This document shows positions 48,550 through 57,630 of a stretch of 64,000 nucleotides of DNA, one piece after another. Every line of letters begins with the position of its first letter. Position 1 is the stretch's first letter. A program made the position numbers and the translations under genes. This DNA comes from Paenibacillus glucanolyticus NBRC 15330. Lineage in GTDB: Bacteria; Bacillota; Bacilli; Paenibacillales; Paenibacillaceae. The DNA is taken from positions 1 through 64,000 of the forward strand of contig NZ_BIMC01000021.1 of NCBI RefSeq assembly GCF_004000885.1. Reading direction: 5' to 3'. A model generated the notes under the pieces. That model was given only the letters and a program-made list of their open reading frames with translations, did no database searches and was not told the DNA's origin.

Positions 48550-49758
48550 ATGGAAAGTTGGAAAAAGAATTTATGGATACTATGGTTCGGCTCCTTTATT
48601 GTTTCATCAAGCTTCTCAATGGTCATACCATTTCTCCCGCTTTTTCTGATTGAACTCGGCGTTACCAAGAATACGGAAATGTGGTCGGGACTGCTGTTCA
48701 GTTCCGCTTTTTTTGCGGGCGCCTTGTCCTCTCCCTTCTGGGGAGCTGTAGGGGACAAATACGGGCGCAAGCCGATGATTATCCGTGCAGGGCTCGTGCT
48801 CTTTGTCATCTATGTTCTGATGGCGTTTGTAACGAATGAGTACCAGGTATTGATTCTCCGCCTGCTGCAAGGCCTTCTCTCCGGCTTTATCCCGGGCGCT
48901 ATCGCAATCGTCGGTACCAATACCCCTGAGAAAAAGGTCGGTTATGCCCTCTCGATGATGTCCACGGCAACCGCCACCGGCGGCATCATGGGTCCTATGA
49001 TCGGCGGCACGCTGGCCTCCCTGTTCAGCAACCGAATGGCATTCGGATTGGCAGGGATGCTCTGCTTCGCAGCTACGCTGCTCGTCATATTCTGGGTCAA
49101 AGAAGAGACATTCGTACCCAGCAAGGAGCGCGTCTCCGTCATGAACACCTTCAAAGTCGCCGGACACAACAAAGCGCTCATGACCGTGCTCATGCTCACC
49201 GTTCTGACGCAGTTCTCCGTCATGACAATCGAGCCCGTACTGCCACTCTATATCGCTCAGATTGGCGGCTCTTCATCCCATACTTCGATGATTGCCGGCT
49301 TCGTCTTCTCCATCGTCGGGATCGCGAGCATCTTGTTTGCAGCTAGGTGGGGGCGCTTGGCCGATAAAATCGGATTCCAGAAGGTGCTCCTGATCGGCCT
49401 GCTGGCCGGCGGAGTCGGATCGCTCGCTCAAATCCTGTTCAGCAATATTTGGGCGTTCTCAGCCATCCGCTTTGCCTACGGTGCGTTCTTCTGTGCCGTA
49501 TTCCCCGCACTCAACGGCCTTGTTGTCAAACATACGCCAAGCGAATTCCGCGGACGGGCGTTCAGCCTCAACCAGACGGCCAACCAGATTGGCGGCATGG
49601 CCGGACCGCTCGTTGGCGGTTTGGTCAGCGGCGTTTTTAACATTCACTCGGTGTTCCTGATGACCGGCGTCTTAATGCTGATTACAACCGGCATCACCTA
49701 TTGGACGATGCGCCCTTCGCGCCAGCAGCCAGTAGAAAAAGGATCCCTCTCTTCATAA
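48550..49758 (+). CDS. MFS multidrug efflux transporter (DHA1 type)
   Basis: A 402-residue transporter with 12 predicted helices. It has the DHA1 motif A (GAVGDKYGRKPMI) after helix 2, GFIPGAIAIV in helix 5 (motif C-like GPMIGG follows), and ARWGRLADKIG in the second half. It resembles MdtG/NorA-type proton-coupled drug exporters; the substrate is unknown. CAGGAG lies 11 bp upstream of the ATG. It is monocistronic and convergent with the TetM-like gene. Confidence 0.85.
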   Translation: MESWKKNLWILWFGSFIVSSSFSMVIPFLPLFLIELGVTKNTEMWSGLLFSSAFFAGALSSPFWGAVGDKYGRKPMIIRAGLVLFVIYVLMAFVTNEYQVLILRLLQGLLSGFIPGAIAIVGTNTPEKKVGYALSMMSTATATGGIMGPMIGGTLASLFSNRMAFGLAGMLCFAATLLVIFWVKEETFVPSKERVSVMNTFKVAGHNKALMTVLMLTVLTQFSVMTIEPVLPLYIAQIGGSSSHTSMIAGFVFSIVGIASILFAARWGRLADKIGFQKVLLIGLLAGGVGSLAQILFSNIWAFSAIRFAYGAFFCAVFPALNGLVVKHTPSEFRGRAFSLNQTANQIGGMAGPLVGGLVSGVFNIHSVFLMTGVLMLITTGITYWTMRPSRQQPVEKGSLSS

Positions 49759-49923
49759 TCCACTTGGACTGCGCACGCGTTAAGATCGATATGATGCATG
49801 CGCAGCACCTTCCGGACCTAAATAAAGCCTTGGTATCCCCTTATTTGCCCATATTACTTGTCTGCACTGCTGGACGCATTATCACTCGATTTCCTAGCTG
49901 TACGCCTATTCGCTTCCGCTGAG

Positions 49924-51879
49924 CTACACATGCATATGTCGGTCCGCTTCATCCCAAGGCACAGCATAACCGCTGCCCTTCGCACAAAAGATGGAGGAGG
50001 AGCTGTATTCAGGATCGGCATTCTTATCGTATCCTTTACGATCAATGACATCTGCCTCGTTATGACAACGGTCATAACCGCCGTAAACAAGGGATATCGA
50101 ACCTCTTCCTTTGGTATAGGCGGCTAATTCCATACTGTAATTCATCATGGTCGATACAGGAGCTGACCCCGTGACCGTTACCTTGTCCCCTGATGTTTCC
50201 GGCGGCTCAAAGTTGGCTTTCGCCTGGGTCAGATCCGACATCAACCGTCCAATATGCTCCACATCCACCTTCACCTTGAAGTGATAGTAAGGCTCCAGCA
50301 GCCTATTGCTTGCTTTCTCCAGGCCCTGGCGAAGGGCTCGGTAGGTAGCTTCCCTGAAATCCCCGCCGTGTGTATGCTTGTTGTGCGCCCGCCCCTTGAG
50401 CAGGGTTATCTTGATATCAGTGACCGGAGAGCCTGTAAGCAGCCCGTGATGATCCCTCTCACCGACATGCTGGGCAACCAGATGCTGATAGTTGACCGGC
50501 AGAACATCGGGATGACAAGCATTGGCAAATACGATGCCGCTGTTGCGCTCTCCGGGCTCCAGCCGGAGATGCACCTCCGCATAATGCTTCAGCGGTTCGA
50601 AATGGCCGCAACCCACAACATCCTCTGTGATGGTTTCTTTGTATAGAATCTCCGGTTCACCGAATGAAATCCGGTATCCGAACCGCTCGAACACGATGCG
50701 CTCCAGTACTTCAAGCTGAATGATCCCCATCACGTGAATATGAATCGCCTGGGCCGGCTCGTCCCACTGCCCGGACAACGAGGGGTCCTCCGCATCCAGC
50801 AGACGAAATCCGCGCAGCATATCCTTGGGATGAATGGAGGATTCAAACAGCACCTTCGACTTCAATGTCGGTACAAGCTCGTATGCCGTCCGTCCGCTTA
50901 AAGCCCCGAGTCCGTCTCCTGCCGCAGCCGCAGAAATACCCGTCACCACAAACAGATCACCCGCATGCACCCGGTCGGTATTCATGACCCGTCCCCCGTT
51001 GATCAGGCGGATAAACGTCACCTTCTCCCGGATCATCTCGGCTCCGGACACATAAACGATTTCATCCCGCACCTGCAGCGTTCCGCCCATGGCTTTGATA
51101 TAGGTCAGCCTCGTTCCCTGCTCATCATGGCGAATCTTATATACCCTCCCGGCAAAATCCGCCCCGGGATCATAATCCGTAACGGTCAGCAGATCCAGCT
51201 GATGCAGAAAATGAGTCACCCCCATATTCTGCAGAGCAGAGCCGCTGAAGCAGGGGAAGAGTTGTCCTTCCCGTATCATCGCTGTCATCGTATCCAACCA
51301 CTGCGAAACCTCATATCCCTGCTCCATATAGAGCTCCAGCAGCTTCTCGTCCCGCTCTGCAATCGCCTCTATAAGAGAGGACTGCATCACGCCTTCGTGC
51401 AGCACATCCTCCTCTGTGATCATGCAGGCGTCCTCGGTAAGCTCATGTCGAATCTCTTCAAGCACACGCGGCACATCCGCGCCCACCCGATCGATTTTAT
51501 TAATAAAAAAGAACGTAGGCACCCCATGCTTGCGCAGCAAATGCCATACCGTCTCGGTATGACCCTCGACACCCTCCACGGCACTGATGACAACAATCGC
51601 GGCGTCCATTACCCCAATGGCCCGCTCCATTTCCGGGGAGAAATCGACATGACCCGGTGTATCGATCAAATAATAGATAGAGCCGTTGAACTGCATGGTC
51701 GCCTGATCGGCGAATACGGTGATCCCGCGTTCTTTTTCAATATCATGACTATCCAGAAAAGCGCTCTGATGATCCACGCGGCCGCGCTCCTGGATGGTAT
51801 CGGTCATATATAACAGCTGCTCTGCCAGCGTGGTTTTCCCCGCATCCACATGAGCGAACATGCCTATTGTTTTTTTCAT
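49924..51879 (-). CDS. TetM-like ribosomal-protection translational GTPase
   Basis: A 651-residue elongation-factor-G relative in the Tet(M)/Tet(O)/OtrA group. The GTPase motifs are intact: AHVDAGKTT (G1), ERGITV (G2), IDTPGHVDF (G3), NKIDRVGAD (G4). EF-G-like domains follow, ending with a domain IV/V tail (GYDRCHNEAD). Such proteins free ribosomes from tetracycline, but chromosomal members like this may have another role. ATG at 51879 is chosen: GAGGG is 9 bp upstream and the preceding 11 residues of the longer frame are not conserved. A TTGCGG-16-TAAAAT promoter lies at 51933-51960. Confidence 0.8.
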   Translation of the reverse strand: MKKTIGMFAHVDAGKTTLAEQLLYMTDTIQERGRVDHQSAFLDSHDIEKERGITVFADQATMQFNGSIYYLIDTPGHVDFSPEMERAIGVMDAAIVVISAVEGVEGHTETVWHLLRKHGVPTFFFINKIDRVGADVPRVLEEIRHELTEDACMITEEDVLHEGVMQSSLIEAIAERDEKLLELYMEQGYEVSQWLDTMTAMIREGQLFPCFSGSALQNMGVTHFLHQLDLLTVTDYDPGADFAGRVYKIRHDEQGTRLTYIKAMGGTLQVRDEIVYVSGAEMIREKVTFIRLINGGRVMNTDRVHAGDLFVVTGISAAAAGDGLGALSGRTAYELVPTLKSKVLFESSIHPKDMLRGFRLLDAEDPSLSGQWDEPAQAIHIHVMGIIQLEVLERIVFERFGYRISFGEPEILYKETITEDVVGCGHFEPLKHYAEVHLRLEPGERNSGIVFANACHPDVLPVNYQHLVAQHVGERDHHGLLTGSPVTDIKITLLKGRAHNKHTHGGDFREATYRALRQGLEKASNRLLEPYYHFKVKVDVEHIGRLMSDLTQAKANFEPPETSGDKVTVTGSAPVSTMMNYSMELAAYTKGRGSISLVYGGYDRCHNEADVIDRKGYDKNADPEYSSSSIFCAKGSGYAVPWDEADRHMHV

Positions 51880-51932
51880 CCGCTGTTTCCCTCTTCTACA
51901 AGCCGATTTCATTGATTATAAATACACTCACT

Positions 51933-51960
51933 ATTTTAATTTTAACATATCGAACCGCAA
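51933..51960 (-). promoter_or_regulatory. Promoter of the TetM-like gene
   Basis: On the minus strand, -35 TTGCGG (51955-51960), a 16-bp spacer, and -10 TAAAAT (51933-51938) stand about 55 bp before the start codon. Confidence 0.5.
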
Positions 51961-52131
51961 AAACGGCACATATGTTCTATGTGTCACCAAATAATTTGGC
52001 GACATCCCCGCTGTCTATATCAAAACAGCTGCCCCTCTGCACCCCATGGATGCAGCTGGACAGCTATAAATGATGCCGATAATGAACCCTATTGCAATAA
52101 AAGGATCAGATGAGTTCCTTCATGTCTTCTA

Positions 52132-54066
52132 TCATTTCACCAGTTCAAATGATGACAGCGCACGTTCAATCGCGGCTTTCTGCACGTCCGTTGCATTGGC
52201 ATCGTTCAGCGTTGTCGTAATCGTGTAGGCAATGTTCCCGCTCTCAAAGACGATTTCCTGTGTGGTGAAACCTACACCGTTCTTGACCTGATGTACCTTG
52301 AACGACACGGCTGGGACACCGGCGTAAGTGATATTTTCAACCCCAAGCAGCTTCACCTTGGTTCCCGAGGCTGAGCTCGCTTCGTTATAATATCGCTTCA
52401 GATTGCTGACGATGTATTCTGCAGCGACGTCCCTTTGTGCAATAATCTCAAATCCGCCCCCGGCAAAACCATACTCCACGCTTCCCTGCTCGAACTGATC
52501 GTTCAGCGGCTCCCAATACCTTGGGATATCGATATGATAGCGATAAGCTTGAGAGTTTTTGGTTCTCATTTTGGATTTATCCGTCAGATAGCCTTCCTCG
52601 CCAATACGGCCGAAGTTCTCCGGCACGACCTCATAATCGATTTCAATCGATTCCAGAACCTTCTTCCAGTTGGAAGCCGCCCGCTCCTGGCCATCCGGTA
52701 CCGCGTACTCCAGATAATAACGATAGCCGTTCTTCTGAATCATCACTTCATACTCGGTTACCCATTTATCGCCGAAGTTGTACCGTACCTCCTGAATCTG
52801 TCCTTTTACACCCGATATTTCAACAGGCGTAAGTCCGACATATTCGTATGCATCCTTGACAAAGGATTCCGGCAGCCAGTCTTTAAGCCGCTGCGCCCAA
52901 GCCGACAATGTAGAGTCGGCCCCCGTCGGAGCGGATGTCACCGAAACGGACAGGTAGCCCTCTCCCTCCCCGCCATACAGCATTTCCTTGTTGTTGATCT
53001 CCCAGCCTGCAGGAACGCCGAACCATATTCCGTATTCCTCACTTCCTGCTTCCCGGAGACCATTGACGATGGTCGATACATCTTTTGCTGATTTGTCCCC
53101 CGCATTATAGGTCGTTCTGAATGAGCCCAGCAAGCCCGCATGTTTGTCCATATCCTTGTAGTGAACCGCTTCTGCATCGGCAAAATACAGCTCATACACG
53201 CGGTCGTTGGCATAATACTGCCGCCCTTCCCATAAGACGCCGTCCACATCGCGGGAGATGACTCTGGCGTATCGTACGGTTCCGCCGGAGACCGTCTCCT
53301 GGTGAAGCACAACATCCCCGGAGTCGTTTACTTCCTTCAGAAGACGTTCCAGCAGGTCATCGGGACTTTGCTTCACCTTCTGGGAGGAAGCATGGATTTC
53401 CAAGTAGTAACGGCCCGTCGCGTCATTGAACGCGGCTCCGCTCTCGTCGTCCGTCCCTCTTCCAACCATCATCCAGGAGGGATAATTCATACTCCATTCA
53501 TAATAACTATTCCCGATCCGGGTCTTTCCCGTGGTATTGTTGATTTCGCCTTCGCCCTGCTTCTCTTCCTTATCCATAACCATGAGGCTAATGGACAGCT
53601 TGCCTTGGGAAGAGCTTACCTTGGCGCCAATCCCTGCCGCAACCGGGCGCAGAGGCACCATCAGCGTGCCGGCTACCATCGTTGGTTCTGCCGGAAGCTG
53701 CACCTTTTTCCCATCGATCCAAGCCGTCTTGTTGTCGATCACGAGCACAACGGTATGCGAGCCTTGCAGCAATCGAACCCGATTCTCCCCTTCGAGCCTG
53801 ATCTCGCTGCCAAAAGCTTTCTTGAACACGCCAAGCGGCACCATGAGCACCCCCTGTTTCAATTGGGGTTTGGCAATCGTGTAGGCTGTGCCATTCACCG
53901 AAGCTGTACTGCTGCCGCTCTGCACCGTCAATACCCGCTTCTCGGGAACCACGTCATCCCCCCATACCGGAAGTGACAGCGACGTAAATAACATGAAAGC
54001 CACTACCGTACCCGCTGTAAACCGCCGCAGACGCCGGCTTGACTCCGTGCTTGCTCTCTTAACCAT
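52132..54066 (-). CDS. Secreted stalk-domain protein coupled to an HtrA-like protease
   Basis: A 644-residue exported protein. A twin-Arg-rich N-terminus with a signal peptide (residues 13-36, ending VWG), a copper-amine-oxidase-N/stalk domain (about 50-160, GVLMVPLGVFKKAFG, GTLMVPLRPVAAGIG), and two similar alpha/beta units (about 185-320 and 340-480, each with a WEINNK-/YPSWMMVGR-type start and a VYELYF-/YRYYLEY-like strand). A third short unit lies near the C-terminus. No enzyme motif is recognised. The ATG overlaps the protease stop codon (TAATG) with GGGGAGG upstream, so it is translationally coupled to it and probably works with it outside the cell. Confidence 0.75.
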   Translation of the reverse strand: MVKRASTESSRRLRRFTAGTVVAFMLFTSLSLPVWGDDVVPEKRVLTVQSGSSTASVNGTAYTIAKPQLKQGVLMVPLGVFKKAFGSEIRLEGENRVRLLQGSHTVVLVIDNKTAWIDGKKVQLPAEPTMVAGTLMVPLRPVAAGIGAKVSSSQGKLSISLMVMDKEEKQGEGEINNTTGKTRIGNSYYEWSMNYPSWMMVGRGTDDESGAAFNDATGRYYLEIHASSQKVKQSPDDLLERLLKEVNDSGDVVLHQETVSGGTVRYARVISRDVDGVLWEGRQYYANDRVYELYFADAEAVHYKDMDKHAGLLGSFRTTYNAGDKSAKDVSTIVNGLREAGSEEYGIWFGVPAGWEINNKEMLYGGEGEGYLSVSVTSAPTGADSTLSAWAQRLKDWLPESFVKDAYEYVGLTPVEISGVKGQIQEVRYNFGDKWVTEYEVMIQKNGYRYYLEYAVPDGQERAASNWKKVLESIEIDYEVVPENFGRIGEEGYLTDKSKMRTKNSQAYRYHIDIPRYWEPLNDQFEQGSVEYGFAGGGFEIIAQRDVAAEYIVSNLKRYYNEASSASGTKVKLLGVENITYAGVPAVSFKVHQVKNGVGFTTQEIVFESGNIAYTITTTLNDANATDVQKAAIERALSSFELVK

Positions 54067-55142
54067 TACTCAGCCTCCCCAACGCTTGACGAAACAGCTT
54101 GGCTTCCATCCTGGCTGAGCGTCAGTTTAAGATTTACGATATCCCCGTCACGCTGCATCAGCAATTGAACATGCTGGCCCGGCATGAAGGACTTTAACCG
54201 TTCGTTTATATCCACAACGGAATATACGCGCTTTCCGTTAATTGCGTATAACACATCGTCTTCTTGAATCCCGATTTTGCGTGCCTCTGCAGACAGCACC
54301 TTGATAACCGTCAGTGGGTCATCTGAAGGAAGCCCCACAATGGCCGACCAGCTCTCTTCCAGCTCCAACCCGAGTGCCGCTCTTCTCACTTCACCATATT
54401 TCAATAAGTGATCCGTCACATAACGAACGGTTTCCGCCGGAATGGAGAAACCCATATTTTCAATGCCGACCGCGGCGAATTTCTTGCTGTTGATCCCGAT
54501 AACCTCGCCCTTCAGATTAACCAGCGGGCCGCCGCTGTTTCCAGGGTTGATCGCTGTATCGGTCTGAATCAGACGGTAAGAACCGTCCACGCTGCGGTTT
54601 AGACCGCTAACCACACCGACCGAGGCTGAATTCCGCAGCGAGAATGAGATCGGGGTGCCGATGGCAACCACGGTTTCCCCCACCAGCGCATTTTGCGCGG
54701 TAGCGGCAAACTTGGCCGGCTTCAAGGACTTGGCATTGATTTTGACCAAGGCAATGTCGCTCATCGGATCACTGTATACGCCCTTGGCTTTATAGGATTT
54801 GCCGTCGGAGGTCACAATCGTGATGCCGGTTAGACCATCCACTACATGGGCATTCGTCACAATCCAGCCGTCTGACTTCCAGATGACCCCCGTGCCATGA
54901 GCGAGGTTATATCGATCGTCCACTTCCCCGCCTCCTGATGCAGCCTTCCCGATAATGCCAACGACCGACGGCGACATCAGGCTGATGACCTGTGGCACCG
55001 CGTTTTGTTCATATGTACTTTTGTTCTTTGATGCTGCAGCTGCCGCAATATCGGTATCCATAACGACACCGCAGCTTCCCGCCAGAATCACGGCCCCCAG
55101 CAGAACAGCAGCTGATCGCTGCTGCCAATGTATATTCTTCAA
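54066..55142 (-). CDS. HtrA-like trypsin-fold serine protease with PDZ domain
   Basis: About 358 residues, secreted or membrane-attached (signal or anchor LKNIHWQQRSAAVLLGAVIL). The S1C catalytic triad is visible: His in TNAHVV, Asp in SDIALV and Ser in NPGNSGGPL. A C-terminal PDZ domain (about 260-345) follows. It likely handles misfolded exported proteins or trims surface proteins. TTG at 55142 is preferred over ATG 55211: GGGGAGG sits 10 bp upstream and the resulting N-terminus is a normal signal/anchor. It is the first gene of a two-gene unit. Confidence 0.85.
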   Translation of the reverse strand: MKNIHWQQRSAAVLLGAVILAGSCGVVMDTDIAAAAASKNKSTYEQNAVPQVISLMSPSVVGIIGKAASGGGEVDDRYNLAHGTGVIWKSDGWIVTNAHVVDGLTGITIVTSDGKSYKAKGVYSDPMSDIALVKINAKSLKPAKFAATAQNALVGETVVAIGTPISFSLRNSASVGVVSGLNRSVDGSYRLIQTDTAINPGNSGGPLVNLKGEVIGINSKKFAAVGIENMGFSIPAETVRYVTDHLLKYGEVRRAALGLELEESWSAIVGLPSDDPLTVIKVLSAEARKIGIQEDDVLYAINGKRVYSVVDINERLKSFMPGQHVQLLMQRDGDIVNLKLTLSQDGSQAVSSSVGEAE

Positions 55143-55283
55143 TTGTTCGGTTCCTCCCCCGGTTCCATCCTCTATCCAACTTGTACTCCTCAATTTATCA
55201 TGTTTTTCCATATACAGCCATTGCTTCTAGACCTATTTCTTTTTTATTTTCTTGCGGATTGTGTAACTTTCCCTCGAAGCAAC

Positions 55284-55323
55284 AAAAAGACGCCTTCATC
55301 CTGCAAGAGCAGAAGGGCGTCTT
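55284..55323 (-). terminator. Terminator after the small membrane protein gene
   Basis: AAGACGCC pairs with GGCGTCTT around a GC-rich 21-nt loop with further pairing, and the minus-strand side continues TTTTTG. It lies about 58 bp past the stop at 55381. Confidence 0.75.
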
Positions 55324-55380
55324 GTTTGTATGTATTTCCTTCGTCAAATGAAGCCGCTTTAATAACGTACGAAATGCAGC

Positions 55381-55590
55381 CTAATTGTTAAACCATCCCG
55401 TAATCATGGCATAGTCAGAATACAGGAACACAAATAAGCTGACGAGGCCGAAAGCGATTGCGAATTTATTTTTTTGGCGGGCCATCAGCAAGCGAACCAC
55501 ACCAACCAAGATCAAAATCGTAAACAAAATCATAAAGATATCAAATGTCTTGAATGTTGCGCTCGCATCCGATGCTGCTGCAAGGATCAT
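55381..55590 (-). CDS. Small membrane protein (DUF2759-like)
   Basis: A 69-residue protein with two hydrophobic segments (about 13-33 and 43-62: FDIFMILFTILILVGVVRLL and FAIAFGLVSLFVFLYSDY). The pattern resembles DUF2759/YqgW-type proteins of Bacillales. ATG at 55590 is chosen: GGAGG is about 9 bp upstream. A 107-codon frame reading from 55704 would be preceded by no signal and is rejected. Function unknown. Confidence 0.6.
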   Translation of the reverse strand: MILAAASDASATFKTFDIFMILFTILILVGVVRLLMARQKNKFAIAFGLVSLFVFLYSDYAMITGWFNN

Positions 55591-55774
55591 GAAACGTACC
55601 TCCTCGTGGGTTTGTTCTCGGGCAAATTTACATATCTTCTTATATGTTATCCATGTGCCCGTCCAGATGCAAGCCCTCTGTCCCCAAAAATGAAAAAAAG
55701 TCATAAAATTTTCTCATTTTTAACCAAATTGTCAGACTTCAGTATGACTTTCATCATGGCTGTGGCCCGTTATT

Positions 55775-57370
55775 TTAGGGAATGTAATCGGGTTGGGGCT
55801 GCTTGGAGCTCTCAAGCGGCACATCTGCAGGATCAAGATGATGTCCTCCATCGTCCTCCGTGACCGACTCCGGTTCGGCTGTCATTTCCTCTTCCAAGTC
55901 ATCATTAGGCAAGGCTACGGACGGGTCCGTGATCGTGATCCGATCCTCCGGATCCTTTTTGACATCGAGGGCAACCTCATTGGACGGTTCACTGCTTACG
56001 TTCAGTCCGTTAACAGCGACCACATAAATGGTATACCTGCCAGACGGGCCAGCTAACATATTGAGATTTGAGATGAGATACGCACGGTTATCTAACAGAT
56101 CATCATTTAAGCGTGATCTCGATCCGTCGGTTCCTATGTAGTAAACATTATATTTAACGCCTTCCTGTGCATCTGACCAGGTTAGACTAATGGATTCCTC
56201 TTCCTCATTTAGAATAGCCTGAAGACCCGATACTTTATTCGGCCGGCTCGAAACTTCGCTGGAATAACCGCTCTTGCCGATCCTATTGACAGCTTCTATG
56301 ACATAGAAGGTCGGCTCCTGATGAGTTGCGTTCAATATCACATAAGAACCCGCCTCCACATTCGCTCCGTCTGCCAATAACGTATAGCCTGCCCCCGGCT
56401 GTGCACTGGAATAGACGTTGTAGGTCTCGCCCTGTCGCTGAGTCCAGGTCAATTGAACCTGACCATTCACATCATGAAATTTCACATTATTAGGAGCTGA
56501 AGGTGGTGTTGTCGGCAGCTGTGATTGTAACGGCCCCTGCGATTCCGTTCCCGATTGCGGTGAATGTGGCTGCGCACCTCCTGAAGGTACTTCTGCTGCT
56601 TCTCGGGAAGGCGTCGCAACTCCATAGATGATCGGTAGCGTATCCTCTGATTGAGTCTCCTGCTCTTTCTCTGGCTGAGAATCCAGCTCTTCCTCGGGAG
56701 TATCTAACTCGCTCTCGGGGGCATCCAGCTTGATCTGCTCTGCCGCTTGCAGCCATTTGAAGGTTGCCGCGGCGGCGGCTTCCCTTGTAACTGTCCCCTT
56801 GGGGCTAAAACCATTTGCGGTTTCCGGGAAGAGACCTAGTTCCAGCGCAAGTGCTGTAGCATCCTTTGCATATTCGCTAATCGAAGGATCATTAGTCTTC
56901 TCCTGCAAGGTTCCCTCATGCAAAATTTCCTTGCCGGTAATCTCTTGCAGGGCTCTCTGGCATAACACGGCCATATCCTGCTGTGTCAGCGGTTGTCCCA
57001 GTCCAAACCTTCCGTTTCCGACTCCCATGACGAGTCCCTTATTCACCGCAGCTTCTATAGCGGAGAAGGCATAATGATCGTTAGACACATCCTTAAATGT
57101 AGCCCTCTCGGGAGGATTGCCTGTACTCAGATTTAACGCATTTACGATCATGATAACAAAATCCTGCCGGCTCACGCTTTCTTTCGGATTGAACTCCTCG
57201 TACCCGTCACCTTGGAGCAGCCCGCTGTCTGCTAACCGGAGAATGGCATCCTTTGCATAGGATGGATCGATATCTGAAAAAATAACGCCTGCTTGAGCAC
57301 TAGTGGATGAGTTTATGTATAAAGCACTTGCTGCCAGAGCAATCAGCATGGAATAGGTGTACCTCTTCAT
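55775..57370 (-). CDS. SLH-domain surface protein with fibronectin-III-like repeats
   Basis: A 531-residue secreted protein. Signal peptide (MKRYTYSMLI to AQA), three SLH-type units (about 28-220, FSDIDPSYAKDAILRLADSG and FKDVSNDHYAFSAIEAAV), a Glu/Gln/Ser/Pro-rich linker (about 225-290) and two Fn3-like modules (about 290-380 and 380-470, PSAPNNVKFHDVNGQVQLTW). An acidic tail ends the protein. It probably adheres to or bridges the S-layer and cell wall. The ATG has GGGGGG upstream. No enzyme motif is seen. Confidence 0.85.
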   Translation of the reverse strand: MKRYTYSMLIALAASALYINSSTSAQAGVIFSDIDPSYAKDAILRLADSGLLQGDGYEEFNPKESVSRQDFVIMIVNALNLSTGNPPERATFKDVSNDHYAFSAIEAAVNKGLVMGVGNGRFGLGQPLTQQDMAVLCQRALQEITGKEILHEGTLQEKTNDPSISEYAKDATALALELGLFPETANGFSPKGTVTREAAAAATFKWLQAAEQIKLDAPESELDTPEEELDSQPEKEQETQSEDTLPIIYGVATPSREAAEVPSGGAQPHSPQSGTESQGPLQSQLPTTPPSAPNNVKFHDVNGQVQLTWTQRQGETYNVYSSAQPGAGYTLLADGANVEAGSYVILNATHQEPTFYVIEAVNRIGKSGYSSEVSSRPNKVSGLQAILNEEEESISLTWSDAQEGVKYNVYYIGTDGSRSRLNDDLLDNRAYLISNLNMLAGPSGRYTIYVVAVNGLNVSSEPSNEVALDVKKDPEDRITITDPSVALPNDDLEEEMTAEPESVTEDDGGHHLDPADVPLESSKQPQPDYIP

Positions 57371-57503
57371 ACAATCCCCCCATTAATCAAAATCACCAAG
57401 ATCATACCATATCCTGGAACGGGATGGTATTGGAGGAATATATGAAAATACACAGTATATTCCTTCACCGACTACTCCATTCTCTAAGCTGCTCTTGGAT
57501 AAG

Positions 57504-57538
57504 AAAAAAAGAGCCCCCGATTATTCCATCGGGTGCTC
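57504..57538 (-). terminator. Terminator of the uvrB-uvrA operon
   Basis: GAGC.CCCGAT pairs with ATCGGG.GCTC around a 6-nt loop, then on the minus strand CTTTTTTTC. It lies about 93 bp past the uvrA stop. Confidence 0.75.
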
Positions 57539-57630
57539 CTTCTCAGACAACCTCTTGTTCATTGGCTGAAGTTATTTGTTGATATCAATGCCAGCGCAAT
57601 CCCCTTCAGCATGGGAAGAAAGCCGAACTA

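Noticed and set aside
51966-51977. GCACATATGTTC upstream of the TetM-like gene resembles a LexA box
   Set aside because: One core base differs and it lies upstream of the -35, not at a position that obviously blocks transcription. Nothing else links this gene to SOS.
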